DNA of 64,000 nt from Ignelater luminosus. Lineage: Eukaryota; Arthropoda; Insecta; Coleoptera; Elateridae. Under the pieces are notes generated by a model. That model was not told the origin of the DNA. It worked only from the letters and a program-made list of their open reading frames with translations, and did no database searches. This document shows, piece by piece, positions 1 to 11,500 of this stretch (positions are counted from its first letter, which is position 1; every line of letters starts with the position of its first letter). A program made the position numbers and the translations under genes. The stretch is from contig VTPC01090885.1 in the NCBI GenBank assembly GCA_011009095.1, forward strand, positions 79,700 to 143,699, read 5' to 3'.

Positions 1-45
1 TCTATTAAATGATGAAATAATAAAGTGTTCTTATTTAACACATAC

Positions 46-199
46 CGTGTATTTCATCAGGATCTTCTGTTGCATCGGTTTTCCATAAGCCTTCTACTTC
101 CTCGGATGATGATAACTCGTTATATAAGAGCCAATTTCTAGTTGGTTTAGTTTCGGTAGAAATCTTAGTGAATCTATACTTAAATTCAATCGTTGACAT
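46..199 (-). CDS. First coding exon of an unidentified gene (partial, runs off left edge)
   Basis: Read on the minus strand, an ATG at 199-197 opens a frame of 51 codons beginning MSTIEFKYRFTKIST. It ends with one base of a split codon before a good donor (GTATGT, first base at 45), so the exon ends in phase 1 and the gene continues off the left edge. The peptide is hydrophilic, with an acidic C-terminal half (SSSEEVEGLW, ATEDPDEIH). It has no signal peptide or membrane segment. An alternative in-frame ATG lies 30 nt upstream, but its extension is short and less plausible. I do not recognise the family. It is divergent from the Ly6-like gene that starts about 360 bp to the right. The exon call rests on coding-like composition and the donor only. 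Confidence 0.45.
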
Positions 200-555
200 T
201 TCTTTAATATCGATACCCAGTAAACACAAACTTATAATTATTTTGAATTACTTTTATTCAAGTTGTGAAACACATAAGTATTTTTCTTAATTTTAAAAAT
301 TTAATTTCAGCTAGGATAAAAATCTAAAAACTATTGCTTTGGGTGGTAAATGCTCTATTATCAACCAAGAGAGCATATTTTTCGAAAAAAGAATTAGAAA
401 TCACACATCAATAATGAGTGAATCATCATTATTATTTATCCACTTAAATAACAAAAATCAGCATCACCTGATATTAATTTTATCAGATATGAAAACATTC
501 CTCTCATGTAGGTATAAGAAACAAAAGAAAAAACAAAAGCTTATTAGTTAACAAA
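200..555. other. Divergent intergenic spacer
   Basis: A 356-bp AT-rich spacer separates two outward-facing starts (minus at 199, plus at 556), so it probably holds both promoters. A TATAAG sits at 513-518, which would leave only a very short 5' leader for the right-hand gene. The plus-strand open frame across 339-551 has a biased, repeat-like composition and I treat it as non-coding. Confidence 0.35.
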
Positions 556-1087
556 ATGATTTCGAAGGTGATTGTATTAGCTGCAGTGATTTTCAGTTTC
601 GTAGATTTCAGTAAGTTTATAAGATATCCTCGCCTAGGAACTACTGACATCTAATTTTTGCTAGGTACTGGATTGAATTGCCATGCCTGTATGACATCAA
701 CAACAAGCGATTGTGTTGATGGTGTAGAAGCTTCTTATTTCATTAACCCATGTGTTCCTCAGGTAAATAGAAATAATAGTTTAGGTCTATTTGTTAATGG
801 TATAAATCTGAAGATTGACCCAAAGACTGAAGGAAACCTTGCTGATATAACAACAGTGTGTGTTCGATATGCATATAGAGGTAGGAATGATTCTTGAGGA
901 TTTTTATTTATTTAAAATAACAAACTTTTTTGTAGATACTAATACTGAGTCTAAGATCTTTATTAGAGGGTGTGGCTATATTTATGTAGGTGTAGATATT
1001 TGTGAATATTTAGAAGCCACATCAGATGTAATTGGATGTTCCTGGTGTGATCAAGACTACTGCAATGGTGAACCTGGTTGGGATTAA
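556..1087 (+). CDS. Secreted Ly6/uPAR (three-finger) domain protein, three exons, 140 aa
   Basis: Three exons join in frame: 556-610, 665-880 and 936-1087 (introns of 54 and 55 bp, both GT-AG). The total is 423 nt, or 140 aa plus TAA. Residues 1 to about 20 (MISKVIVLAAVIFSFVDF) form a signal peptide. The mature part starts LNCHAC and contains ten cysteines, ending in the GCSWC..DYCN pattern typical of Ly6/three-finger folds, where a final Cys-Asn closes the domain. There is no hydrophobic tail after DYCNGEPGWD, so no GPI-anchor signal is visible, unlike many insect Ly6 proteins. It is probably a soluble secreted protein. Insect Ly6 proteins act in septate junctions and in ion-channel or receptor modulation, but no specific role can be assigned. 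AATAAA at 1181-1186 fits a short 3' UTR. Confidence 0.85.
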
Positions 1088-1180
1088 ATTTAAAAATATT
1101 ATTCGAGTATAAATATTGTAGAAATATTGTTCTTTATTGTTAATGTTGCATTTCAATCTGTAAAGGTACACAGCTTTCTT

Positions 1181-1186
1181 AATAAA
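1181..1186 (+). other. Candidate polyadenylation signal of the Ly6 gene
   Basis: A canonical AATAAA lies 94 bp after the stop codon at 1087. Confidence 0.4.
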
Positions 1187-1439
1187 TTTCTTCATTTCTT
1201 TTGCTTTAAATCAGATTCTCTTAATGCATTTCTTCTAGACGTCGGTAGATCTAGTTATGTACATTTCAAGAATTTATATAGTCATTTATTTAGAATAACT
1301 AGTATTTTATAAGATTCAGAAAATTTATCAGTACGTCAGTCATAAGAATATGGAACACAAGAATGTAAGAGAAGAAATTTCATTAATCGATAGATTCACT
1401 ATTCACATTCTTGGTGTATGTACACAATGTATGTTTCAT

Positions 1440-1510
1440 TTGCAATAATTGCAGCAGCAGCAGTAAACAAGATGCGGCCTAAAATAGACCCTTGTGGAAC
1501 ACCCATTTTA
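1440..1510 (-). pseudogene. Non-LTR retrotransposon reverse-transcriptase fragment
   Basis: The minus strand encodes MGVPQGSILGRILF followed by a run of alanines. GVPQGSILGP.LF is the conserved RT motif of Jockey/CR1-type non-LTR elements. Flanking frames are broken by stops, so this is only a short relic. The alanine run (a GCT/GCA triplet stretch) replaces the expected catalytic region downstream. Confidence 0.7.
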
Positions 1511-2159
1511 AAGATCTAAAGTTTATTTAACACAAAGCTATCAAAATATGCATTACATAGCAAAACAAACGAATTGTAAGCAGATCTGAGCCCTGAAATT
1601 ATAAATATCAAATTAAAAAATAACCAAAAAAGGTATGAGTCACACTTTGTGCGTGATTGATAGTGCCATCATAAAAATTGGTAAAAGAATGTTATCTAAG
1701 TAAATATAGATTCGTGCCACTTAAAGCATTGAATTAGTAAGAAAAACACTTCAACTAATAATAAAACAATCTCAAAATGGTTTTTGTTTTTGATTTGTTA
1801 AATCAGTACCAAATTTAATAATATTTAATGATTTATATCAGAAGTTTTTAATGTTCCTGTTATTCAATATGGTTATCTTTATACAATTTTCACTTTTTTC
1901 TTCAAAACAAATATATACTAGTTGGTGATTTATTCAAGTCTTTAATTGTTTCAGTTCTATTTTGATTTATCATGAAATGTTTCTTGCATATTACGTAACA
2001 TATCACAAAAAATAATAATAGTGATAAACAGCTACTGTCTCCCCAACATTAATATAATTTCACAAAATAGATTTTATTTACCTCCTCATCTACAAAATAA
2101 AAATACCAAAGAAACAAAATACTACCAAATTTTATCAATGAAGAAAATAATCTAAACAT
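1511..2159. other. Intergenic, no feature recognised
   Basis: AT-rich sequence with no credible coding frame between the two RT relics. Confidence 0.4.
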
Positions 2160-2690
2160 CCCATTACATACCAAAGAGCAATTCGAGCTAGAAACCAAAA
2201 ACTTCAAGAAACTGTCTGAAACAACGCCAAAGAAGTATCATGTATATAGAGATACCCAACCTCCATCAGGGCAATGGAAGATAATGTTGAAGAAGCCAAG
2301 GCCAATCTACAAAAGGAAAATAAACATTGGATGGACAAAAATATGGAAAGTAAAACTGAACGAACAAGAAACAATTTATGTCAATTTTACCAATGAAACC
2401 ATTATAAGGAATCAGTCAGCAGTAATTATCAAGGACAACATTATCCCTTGTGCAGACTATATCTAGGCATGACATTAGATGCCAAACTAAGATGGAAGAC
2501 TCGTGTCAAAAAGAATTGGGAAGATCTCAATGTATTGGGAAAAATTCCCAACTGTCAAATTATTAATAGATAAACAAGTCCTTAAACTAACAGTTCCATA
2601 TTAAGAAGATTTGGAATTTTCAAAATAAAATGCTACAGAATATTGTAAATGCTCCATGGTCAAGCATAACAGTGACATCCGTCAAGACCT
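2160..2690 (+). pseudogene. Jockey-like non-LTR retrotransposon RT relic
   Basis: In the frame 2284-2466 the segment KLNEQETIYVNFTNETI..IIPCADYI is followed, after a frame break, by YLGMTLDAKLRWKTRVKK. This matches the order of the RT thumb region in Jockey elements (a THVTFT-like segment, then YLGxxLDxxLxW). Later pieces around 2560-2690 resemble the tail where Jockey proteins read KVLRxIVNAPW. Multiple stops and frameshifts make it a dead copy. It is on the opposite strand from the RT fragment at 1440-1510, so they are probably separate insertions. Confidence 0.75.
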
Positions 2691-3746
2691 CAGGCTAGTG
2701 AAGGTTACATAACCCTGACAACATATTTTTGAACTTGAAGCAATTTTCTCAAAGTGGAAGAGAATCAAACTGTCACACTTATACTTTAGTGTATACACTA
2801 TACATGCTGTTATAATAAAACATTTTAATAAGAATCTCAAGCAAAAATTTAATTTGTTTGATATTCTTATCTCTTTTATTTGATATTGATAACTGATATA
2901 ACACACTCACAATACTTCAACTTTTCATTTCTTTATACAAATGCACATTAAAGTTTTAAATGTAATGAAAATCTAGTTACCTGTGCTAAAGAGCTGATTA
3001 ATAAATAAATTAAAATATAAGCTATCAAGTTAGCCAAGATATAACCAAATAATAACTTAAAAATTGTTTTATTATCTGTCAAATGATGGTAGGCTTTGAC
3101 CAAGAAATTTGACTGCAGCAAAAGTTAGTCATTCCATACAGGCAAATTGGATCAACTACCTGCATGTCAAAATGTAGCTCGACTCTTTCCTAGATGTGAT
3201 TTCAGGGTTCTAATTTTCAGAATTCTTCTCAAGCAAAAGCAAAAAATCACGAAAGGTTAGATGTAGTGAGCGTAGCAGCAGCCAATGACACCTGAAACTG
3301 AAGTAACTTAAGACTAGTTCTTATGGTCTCAAAGTACTTTTGTTATTTGCTTTACTCTTCGTATTTTATATTAAATAAGGCGTTATTTAAGTCAATTACT
3401 GAGCCATCGGGGTCATTTATAAAATAAGCAAGTACTTTTGACTTCTAAATTTACACATCACCTGGAACTACATCAAATCCAATGATCTTGAACTTACCCT
3501 TCTTCTTAATAGAGTTCACGAACTTTATAATACTATAAAAAGTCTTTCAGTCCAGGCTAGCTGTGTATTAACTTGAGGGCAACATTCCTAGCATCTGCCA
3601 TCAAACAATTTTTTCTCCTTAATCCCGAGTAAAAATGAATTAAGACTGTTCTTTACAATAAAATTAAAGAATGGTCTATTTTAAACATGTTAATGTGTTA
3701 AAAATTGTAAAATCAATAATAAAGATTTAGTTTTCTTTTTATTTTA
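2691..3746. other. Intergenic, no feature recognised
   Basis: AT-rich sequence without a supported gene. Short frames on either strand have no recognisable motif. Confidence 0.4.
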
Positions 3747-4880
3747 TACAAGGTGTATTATTTCAGGTAGAGAATATCAACGCTACTCAATTTTGCATCA
3801 AAAACTATGCAAGAAACTCTAGTACCAATTTGTTGTTAACTCTTCCATTGTGAAAATCCAGTGGACCCGCCTTTGCATTATAAAGTTTGTATGGTACTTT
3901 TTGTTAGTATTGCATACACAGGTAATTAAATAAGATAAAAACAATTAATATGTAAGATGACTAGAAGTAAACGTCTTCCCTGGTTCGATATAATTCTGCA
4001 AAATCGTATAACCTAATTTACCTCGACGGGCATCAGAAACTCAAAAACCATATTTTTGTATTGGGTATTCTTCATTTCTGTATAATTTTTCTACAAAGTC
4101 ATATATTTTATAGCTTGTACGTGACTTTTGCTAAATTCATGTCTTCTTTCATTCGACATACCTAAAGGGCAGCATAGGCACAATAAAAAGTATCAATTAG
4201 CCCTGCATTTTTATTTGATACTACCCGACATACAAAAGACCTTTTCAAAATTATTTTAAAAACTCTCAACGTTTGCAATTTTTATAAGGGATTACTTTAT
4301 TTTTGTATTTCAGTACATTGACATCTAAAAAATATCAATTCGATCGATTTCATAATTTTGTATTCTACAATATTCATAAAACCATAAACCACCATAATTA
4401 TCATTAATATTGTCATTTGAAACTTACAACAAAAGATAAACATAATTTACAGAGAATTGTTTAGTATTAATAGAAGTGTAAGGAGGGTCCAATGGACCCA
4501 CCTTGCCTGGTTATTTAATAATCAACTTGAAAAATCTTTTCCATCTACTAAATGTAAATTAAAATATTTGACTAACTGATAACACTACCTAAGATATTCT
4601 TAGAAGTCATTAGGGCTAATTACCCTAAGATGAATATTTTAGAAAATATGACAAAGTAAAATGGCTTTTACATAATGCAATCGCTTTGATTTACTTGTTT
4701 ATAAAAACATTAATAATAACGACCTATAAAGATGTTACCAAGGTAACCACGTTAGTTAGTTACAATTTCCATAGAGCGTTGCAAGTATTAAAAATTTTAA
4801 ATGACCTTTATTTCAAAAAATATGTATTTAAGACTAACATTTTTTTGCTCAATTTTTCAAAGAGAATAATACACCCTGTA
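3747..4880. mobile_element. Possible mariner-type non-autonomous element with short TIRs
   Basis: A TATACAAGGTGTATTATTTC-like left end at 3747-3766 is matched in inverted orientation by a right end reading AATAATACACCCTGTA near 4866-4880 (about 16 bp with one or two mismatches). TA dinucleotides flank both, as in mariner-family insertions. The interior has no transposase frame. It contains the perfect palindrome GGGTCCA-A-TGGACCC near 4485-4499. The two ends could also belong to different elements. Confidence 0.35.
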
Positions 4881-5507
4881 TATTTTGAGGTTAGAAGAAA
4901 AATTACTATTAAGTAGGCAGTTACTCTTATTAGTAAGGACACAGACATTTTATAATTTAGTTATCCAGAACTGAAAGACTTTTTGCACACTTGTTATGAT
5001 ATTTGTAAAACTTCTATATTTGGAAAAAAGGATAAGGATAAGGGGAAACTTCCTAAATACTAAATCAATAATATATTTATAATCTTACACCATTAGAATT
5101 ATTTAATTTACACTCATAGTTCCCTTTTTATAAAAAAGAAATGAAATATTATCATTATTAGTAGTACTATTACATCAGGTAGGTATTGACTTACTGTCGT
5201 ACATTTATATAAAAAAAAGTAAATTAAAAAACAAGTTAACGATGAGAAAACAATTAACATAAGCTGCATATTTTAACTGCATTAAAAACATTCACACAGG
5301 TAAAATACAAAAAAGTTTTAAACATTAGAGATATACAACAAATAACATGTAGAGCATATACACACACTTTTTTAATATAATTGTCCGTGGTCCGTGAAAC
5401 TGTTGAGATAAACAGTAAACGCGGGAATGTTTACTCTAAATCTCTGGTCTCTGATGCAGAGAAACAAGACGCACTCATTCGGCAATGCGAGAGTGCCAGC
5501 ACCGACC
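4881..5507. other. 3' flank / probable 3' UTR of the palmitoyltransferase gene
   Basis: No coding frame. As it lies directly downstream of the minus-strand stop codon at 5508-5510, part of it is likely 3' UTR, but no unambiguous polyadenylation site can be chosen. Confidence 0.35.
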
Positions 5508-8500
5508 CTATACCGATATTTCATAATTCATATCATACACACTAGCACGATCAGGTGTGGAAGGACGAACTGGTAAATGTCCCGAACACTGAGAACTCGG
5601 TCCAGTTAGTTCAACAGAGTCCGACATTTCTAGTGCCCTTACGAATGACATGGGACGCCGCCTATTATCGGGCACTGTGGGAGTTCCTGCGCCTATTTGC
5701 GTTTTGCGATGCACCTGAGGACTTTGAGGCGGATACACTGATACACCACCACGTACGGCTGGATGATATGAACGAGGAGGTGCATTATAAGCAGCTTGTT
5801 GTGTAGGACTAGTGGGGTTGGAACGGTAGAATTCTTGTGCCTGCGCAGGCGGCGGATACCCTGGTGAAGTGTCTTTCCACATATACACACCACGCTGAGG
5901 TGAATTGGCCAGCTCCCTGATATTGTCCACAGTGTTGTTAGACCGGGGATATGAAAGCTGAGCTTCTTGCCTGACTAATTCGCCTTCGGACATGAAACGT
6001 CTCTGCGGGCTACCGTATCCCTGGGATGTGATTTGGCGTTGCCCTTGGCTAGCTTGATTTTGGAAGTCATAGTATGGATTTGGCTGATGATTAGCTGCTA
6101 CACCAATGAAATCTGGCCGACGGGGCTGCGTGGGAGTGCTGGGGTTAGATCTGTGAAGAGCAAGCAACTACTAATATTCAAGCAGTAATAACCTAATAAG
6201 CAAAAGCCAAGCTTTTACATTCACGGCCACCTAAAATAATAACCGTCCGTGTTAAATTTTATTTGCTGACAGATTAAGTGTTAGTATTAAAAATTAAAAA
6301 TCTGTCTTTGTCATCAGCATCAATATTGCACGTACTCGATTATTAACACCATTTTGTATATCATAAAAGCCTATTAGTCTTCGACTGAAGCTATTTTCTT
6401 TAGGACGGTTCACATAGCACACCATTGTGTTGAATCAAAAGAGAATTTTAGAAACAAAAATTAGCAGTTCACACAAGTATACCACCTTATCCATTTAAAT
6501 AATTTTTAAAAGCTTTCTACGATTACCAACACCTATTTATCGTCATACTCTAAACAAAAAAAAAAGTTATTTTTAGTTTTCAGCATTTCTACTTTAGAAA
6601 ATGAGATAAGAATCAATAAATAATGAATAGAAAAAGATTCTGAATTTGAAGAGAAACAGATTTTCTAATTTTTTTTGAGCTTTACTGTTTTATGCACAGA
6701 TCCAATAACTATGTTGATCTACAGGGTGTTCCAAATTGAATAGGATAATATGGGTAACTTTCTTATTATTATAGTTCGAGCTTTGTCAGTATTCTTAAAT
6801 TTAAACACAGGTTGTTATAATACATCGTTGAAAAGAGAAAAAACAATTCTATTTAATCATGTAAAAATCCGCCATCTTGAATTTTCTTTTGGCATCATTT
6901 TTAAGTTTTTTTTTACATAGCTTTTTAAATTACGGAAATATTTGACTTTTTAGAAAACTGCGATTTTCACTTTTTTTGGAATAATTGCTAATCAGTTATA
7001 GATTATAAACTTTTCTAACCTAAATCTAAATCAGCATACAAAATTGCACAACATTGCCCATTTAACCAAAGCTCTAACTTTAATAATAAGAAAGTTAACC
7101 ATACTATCCTACTCAATTTGGGACACCCAGTATATTTATTAAATAACAAGCTATTATGCTGATCAACATAATTAAGTACATAGCGAAACAGATGATACAA
7201 ATTTATACTGTCACCATCTTAGATTCATATAACTCTTCACACTAACAGAAAATTGAAAAGCTACGATATAAATTTGCAACATATGTCTTGAGTTTGAATT
7301 ATCATTCTTTTTCTTGCAGTGCGTTTAATAGGAAGAATCAATACATGCCTAGATCAAATGCCAAAAAGTTCCCAAAACTTTTAACAACAATTTGAAACTA
7401 AAATTTAAACAGCTTGTTTATAAAATGTAGAATCTATTATCACCATAGCTGCCATTAGTAATGAGAACCACATGCAGTTCGCCAAGTTGTTAGTAGCGCA
7501 AAATAAATTCGCGTCGTCAACTCCTAAACTCACCTTCGTACTGGACTAGACATAGCTAATGGTGTTGGTACACCTAGAGCCTTAATTCTCTGCTGCATAG
7601 TAGGAGAAGGTCTTTGAGTATTAAGACTTTCAGGAGTACCGCTTCGTGTTGGATCGAGCCCTCGTGGCCGGGGATGTGGACTACATCTAGGATAATGTCG
7701 AGGATGCCTAGGTGATTCCCCATCTACAGGGGGCAGGAAGAAATTACTTTTAGATCCGTGACGTTGCAATGGAGGTGTTGGTTCGCAATCTTGCGATTGA
7801 GAGGCCGAAGGTTCCATATCTGGATCAGAACCATCTCGTCCAGGAGATAGCTATAAGAAAGAACTTTGACTTGGAAACATATTTTGTTAACTCGTTCGCA
7901 TTTCCAGTAAGTTTAAAATAAGTATAAAATAAATTCTTCATTTGAAATGTCACCAAAAAATAACATTTACGATGTTTACACTACAAAATAAAAAACTTCA
8001 TGGTTTCTTTTTCCATACATTCCAGCAAAGTAGTATTTTATACTTTTGAGACGTGCAGACAATAGTAGGAACTATTTAGTCACAGATATCAAGTGAATTG
8101 AAGAAAAGGAACAATGACTGTAGCGATAGACACACAACCGATCCAGCATGCTGATGTAGGAAGTAGCAGGTAAGTAACGGGTAATTAACAGATAAGTAAC
8201 AGGTAACTACACTTAGTGGTTTTTCGATCTAAAACAAATGAAAAATCTTATAAATTCCTCTCCCTGCGACATTTTGCACACTTTTTTCCTGTAAGTTTGC
8301 TTGTGATCTTTACCAGGATTGGCTTTTAACTAGAACTTCTTTCTATTTGTTGAATTCTTAGATAATATCTTTTGTCGAATTATGTATCATTTATGAAAAG
8401 TATCTTGAAAAATAGAGATATCAAGATTTCTAAACAAAACCTTTAATTCTTTGTGTAGGTTATAACTGTGTAATACATTTAATATAAAAAAAAGCAAGTT

Positions 8501-11500
8501 TAATAATAATATTCAGTAACAAGACATCTTCAATCGGTTTCAGTGATGTCTAATAGAACACTAACAGTTTGAGGTTCCTACCAAAAAACAAAACAAAATT
8601 TGCTGCTTCTGTCTCTATTTTTGTTTACTTATCCTTTCTAAATCCATGGCTGCATGGTTCCACTATTTGCTTCATTAATGTCTAAGTTGATCAAGCAAAT
8701 TAAAAATTAAAAAGGTAAAAAGGAGAATCTTACTTGATAATTTTCTCCATGGAGGGAAAATAAAGGGATTCACGGAGGGTTCTGTTAATACATACATACT
8801 CAGGAATATCTATTTAATAGAACTGGTTTCTTCACTATTACCTTTACATAAAGAGATTAAAGCTTAATTTATTTATTGCTCATACAACATAACCTTACAA
8901 TTAGAAATCTTTGCACTATTAGAACACAATTTGATCATTCCTTAAAATGTTGAAGTGAGAGTAGTGCAAATGTTTCTAGAGTATTACTTGGCTATTATTG
9001 ATCCCACACAATTCTCATTTCACTTTAATGTATCATGAAAGACTTCATTGAGGAGACGAGCATTTATTATCATTATTATTATTTGCACAGGAGGTTAAGT
9101 GCTCTAAACATTTGATACTTTTTAGACACACTAGCAGATAAAAAGAAACACCCTCTTGCTTTGTTTTCGAAAACTATAGTTTGCAAAACAAAGATTAATT
9201 GTGCATTGCAAATCAAATATCTATGACCATTTGCTGTGATTTGACATGTACAAGCTTGTAATCAGTTGTTATTTTCAACTGTTCAGTTGTGATAGCAGAC
9301 AAAAATTTGAATCATACTTTATGTATGGATTCTAACTTATCAATAATAGCCAAGCAAAGCATTGAGAAGATCGCTCTTGAATACACTAAAGCAACTTAAC
9401 AAAAACAAACATAAAAATTTGATCACTCAATAAAGAAAAACAAAGGAAATTCTTACCTTGTTATATGCATTCGAATTAACATTTCTCACGCCGTTGCTGT
9501 TATCCATGTAGGTTTTTACCTGATTGTCGTTTGTAATAGTGGCGATTGGACCATGAGAGCAATGTTTACGTTTAACACTATATTTGCTGGGTTTTATTAA
9601 GCTATAAAATAAATTACGATAAATTTGAAATCTTGCATAAAAAGTAAGATTATTAAAATGAAATTCACCTCGGAAATTGTGGACCGCACTGTGTATAGCA
9701 ACAATTATCCCAACAACCCCTAGAGAATGGATTATAGCCACCTTTAAATTTGCCCGTAACTTGTTCGTTTGTGGTACGACCTCTCGACACCAATACCATA
9801 TGGAAGCCAGTGAGACCAAATATTGGAATTGCCAGTAATGCAACAATTCCCATTAGAACCATACTGTATACATTGTTAAGGAAGTATGTTTTATAACAGG
9901 AAAATAGCATATTACTTAATAATATAAAAAGGATACGCAACAATTGGCTGGACTTCTGACAGTCTCTCCTTATTTTGTAATACAAATATTAGGCTTAAAG
10001 TAAAAATGCTTATCATATGTAAACTAAGCGAAATTAAAAAGAAAAAGAAAAATCTATAGTTTCTTCTGCCTATACAATTATTAACCCATGGACAATGATG
10101 GTCAAAAGTCTGAAACAAAGAGAAACATGGAAATTACACATAAAAATAGTTCTTTGAGACCCAAAAGAAAGTAAAATACTAGACAATCTCATCCAGAAGT
10201 AAATTTTATTATACATACAATAATCAAGATACCACCTCTTTGATTAGCCACTGTGCAGTGAACAATCTGCACACCTAACTCTTTTGTTTTAATTGTGTTA
10301 TGGAACTATTTCTAAACACTTTGTAACTAATAAGTTTGGCAATCTTTTGTTTTAATGTGCTGGCAAAAATTGGAAATCTTTTGTTTTCTTTAGTTAAAAT
10401 AATAAACAATGTGTTTTGAGACATGTGCATAGGAGCCTTTTTCATTGCTTTTTGATTAAAAGATATACTCTGGAATTCAGTACATCCATGAAATAATGTA
10501 ATATTCAACTGTTTCTGGAAAAATAATTTATTTTAAAAATTAATTTATCAAAATCAATCATAACATGCTACAATTTTTATTTATAAAATATAAATACAGA
10601 TAAAAAAACTATATGCAACTTTGTATCGCTGGCTGAGAAATATTCAATAGAACCAAAATCGTGGAGGGGTTCCAATGAAGAAAACCAAGACTCATGCCCA
10701 CATTCTATATTTGTTTACATTCAGCATTCTACAAATTTCAATCCCATGTATAAAACACAGCATGTTTTATGGATTATAAAACACTCATCTGTCATTATTA
10801 TTATTATAAATCGTAGATAAAATATCGTATTAGACTTGTACATAAAGACTATTATTCATTTAGATGTTTGTGATACTCACCTAGGCCTAACCCTATCATG
10901 TTTACATCATTAGAATCGTGACAACAAGAGCTATCCAAAACAATTTTCAATTGTTTTTCCGCCTATTTAAAAAAATGAGGTTGATGATGGTTACTTGAAA
11001 CCGAAACGTTGTACAGGAATTTTGTTAGCATATTTTAATAGACAACAAAAAGTTGCAATGGAAAAGTGGTTTTAGTTTTCCGATATCTCTTCAAATAAAT
11101 AAAAGAAAAAATAACGAAAATCGAGAAATCTGCTTTTTTTTAAATATCTCTGAAACTATTCAAGATATCTAAATTTTGCAAACACCAACAAAAAGGTCCT
11201 ATAAATAGCCAACTTTCATCCCATTTAACCGATGCTGTATCTCTTACCGTTTCCAAGATCCCCATGCTGTGCATCCTTATCTTGGACACACTGTATATTT
11301 AATTTGAAACTATATGTTTTTAAATTTTTATCTTCATCTTCAATTAATTTTTAATTTACTTCTGTGTATGTTTTGTGTTGTTACTCAATCGTTGAATGCA
11401 ACCCATGTTACACTGTTAAATTAAACGTGATCACCTAAGACTAGAAATCTTATTACAAAACATCGTGAATAGAATTAGTTACAATTAGAAGTTAGTTAAT

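Noticed and set aside
5555..5806. Plus-strand frame overlapping the last Zdhhc8 exon
   Set aside because: Antisense shadow of the Pro/Ser-rich tail.
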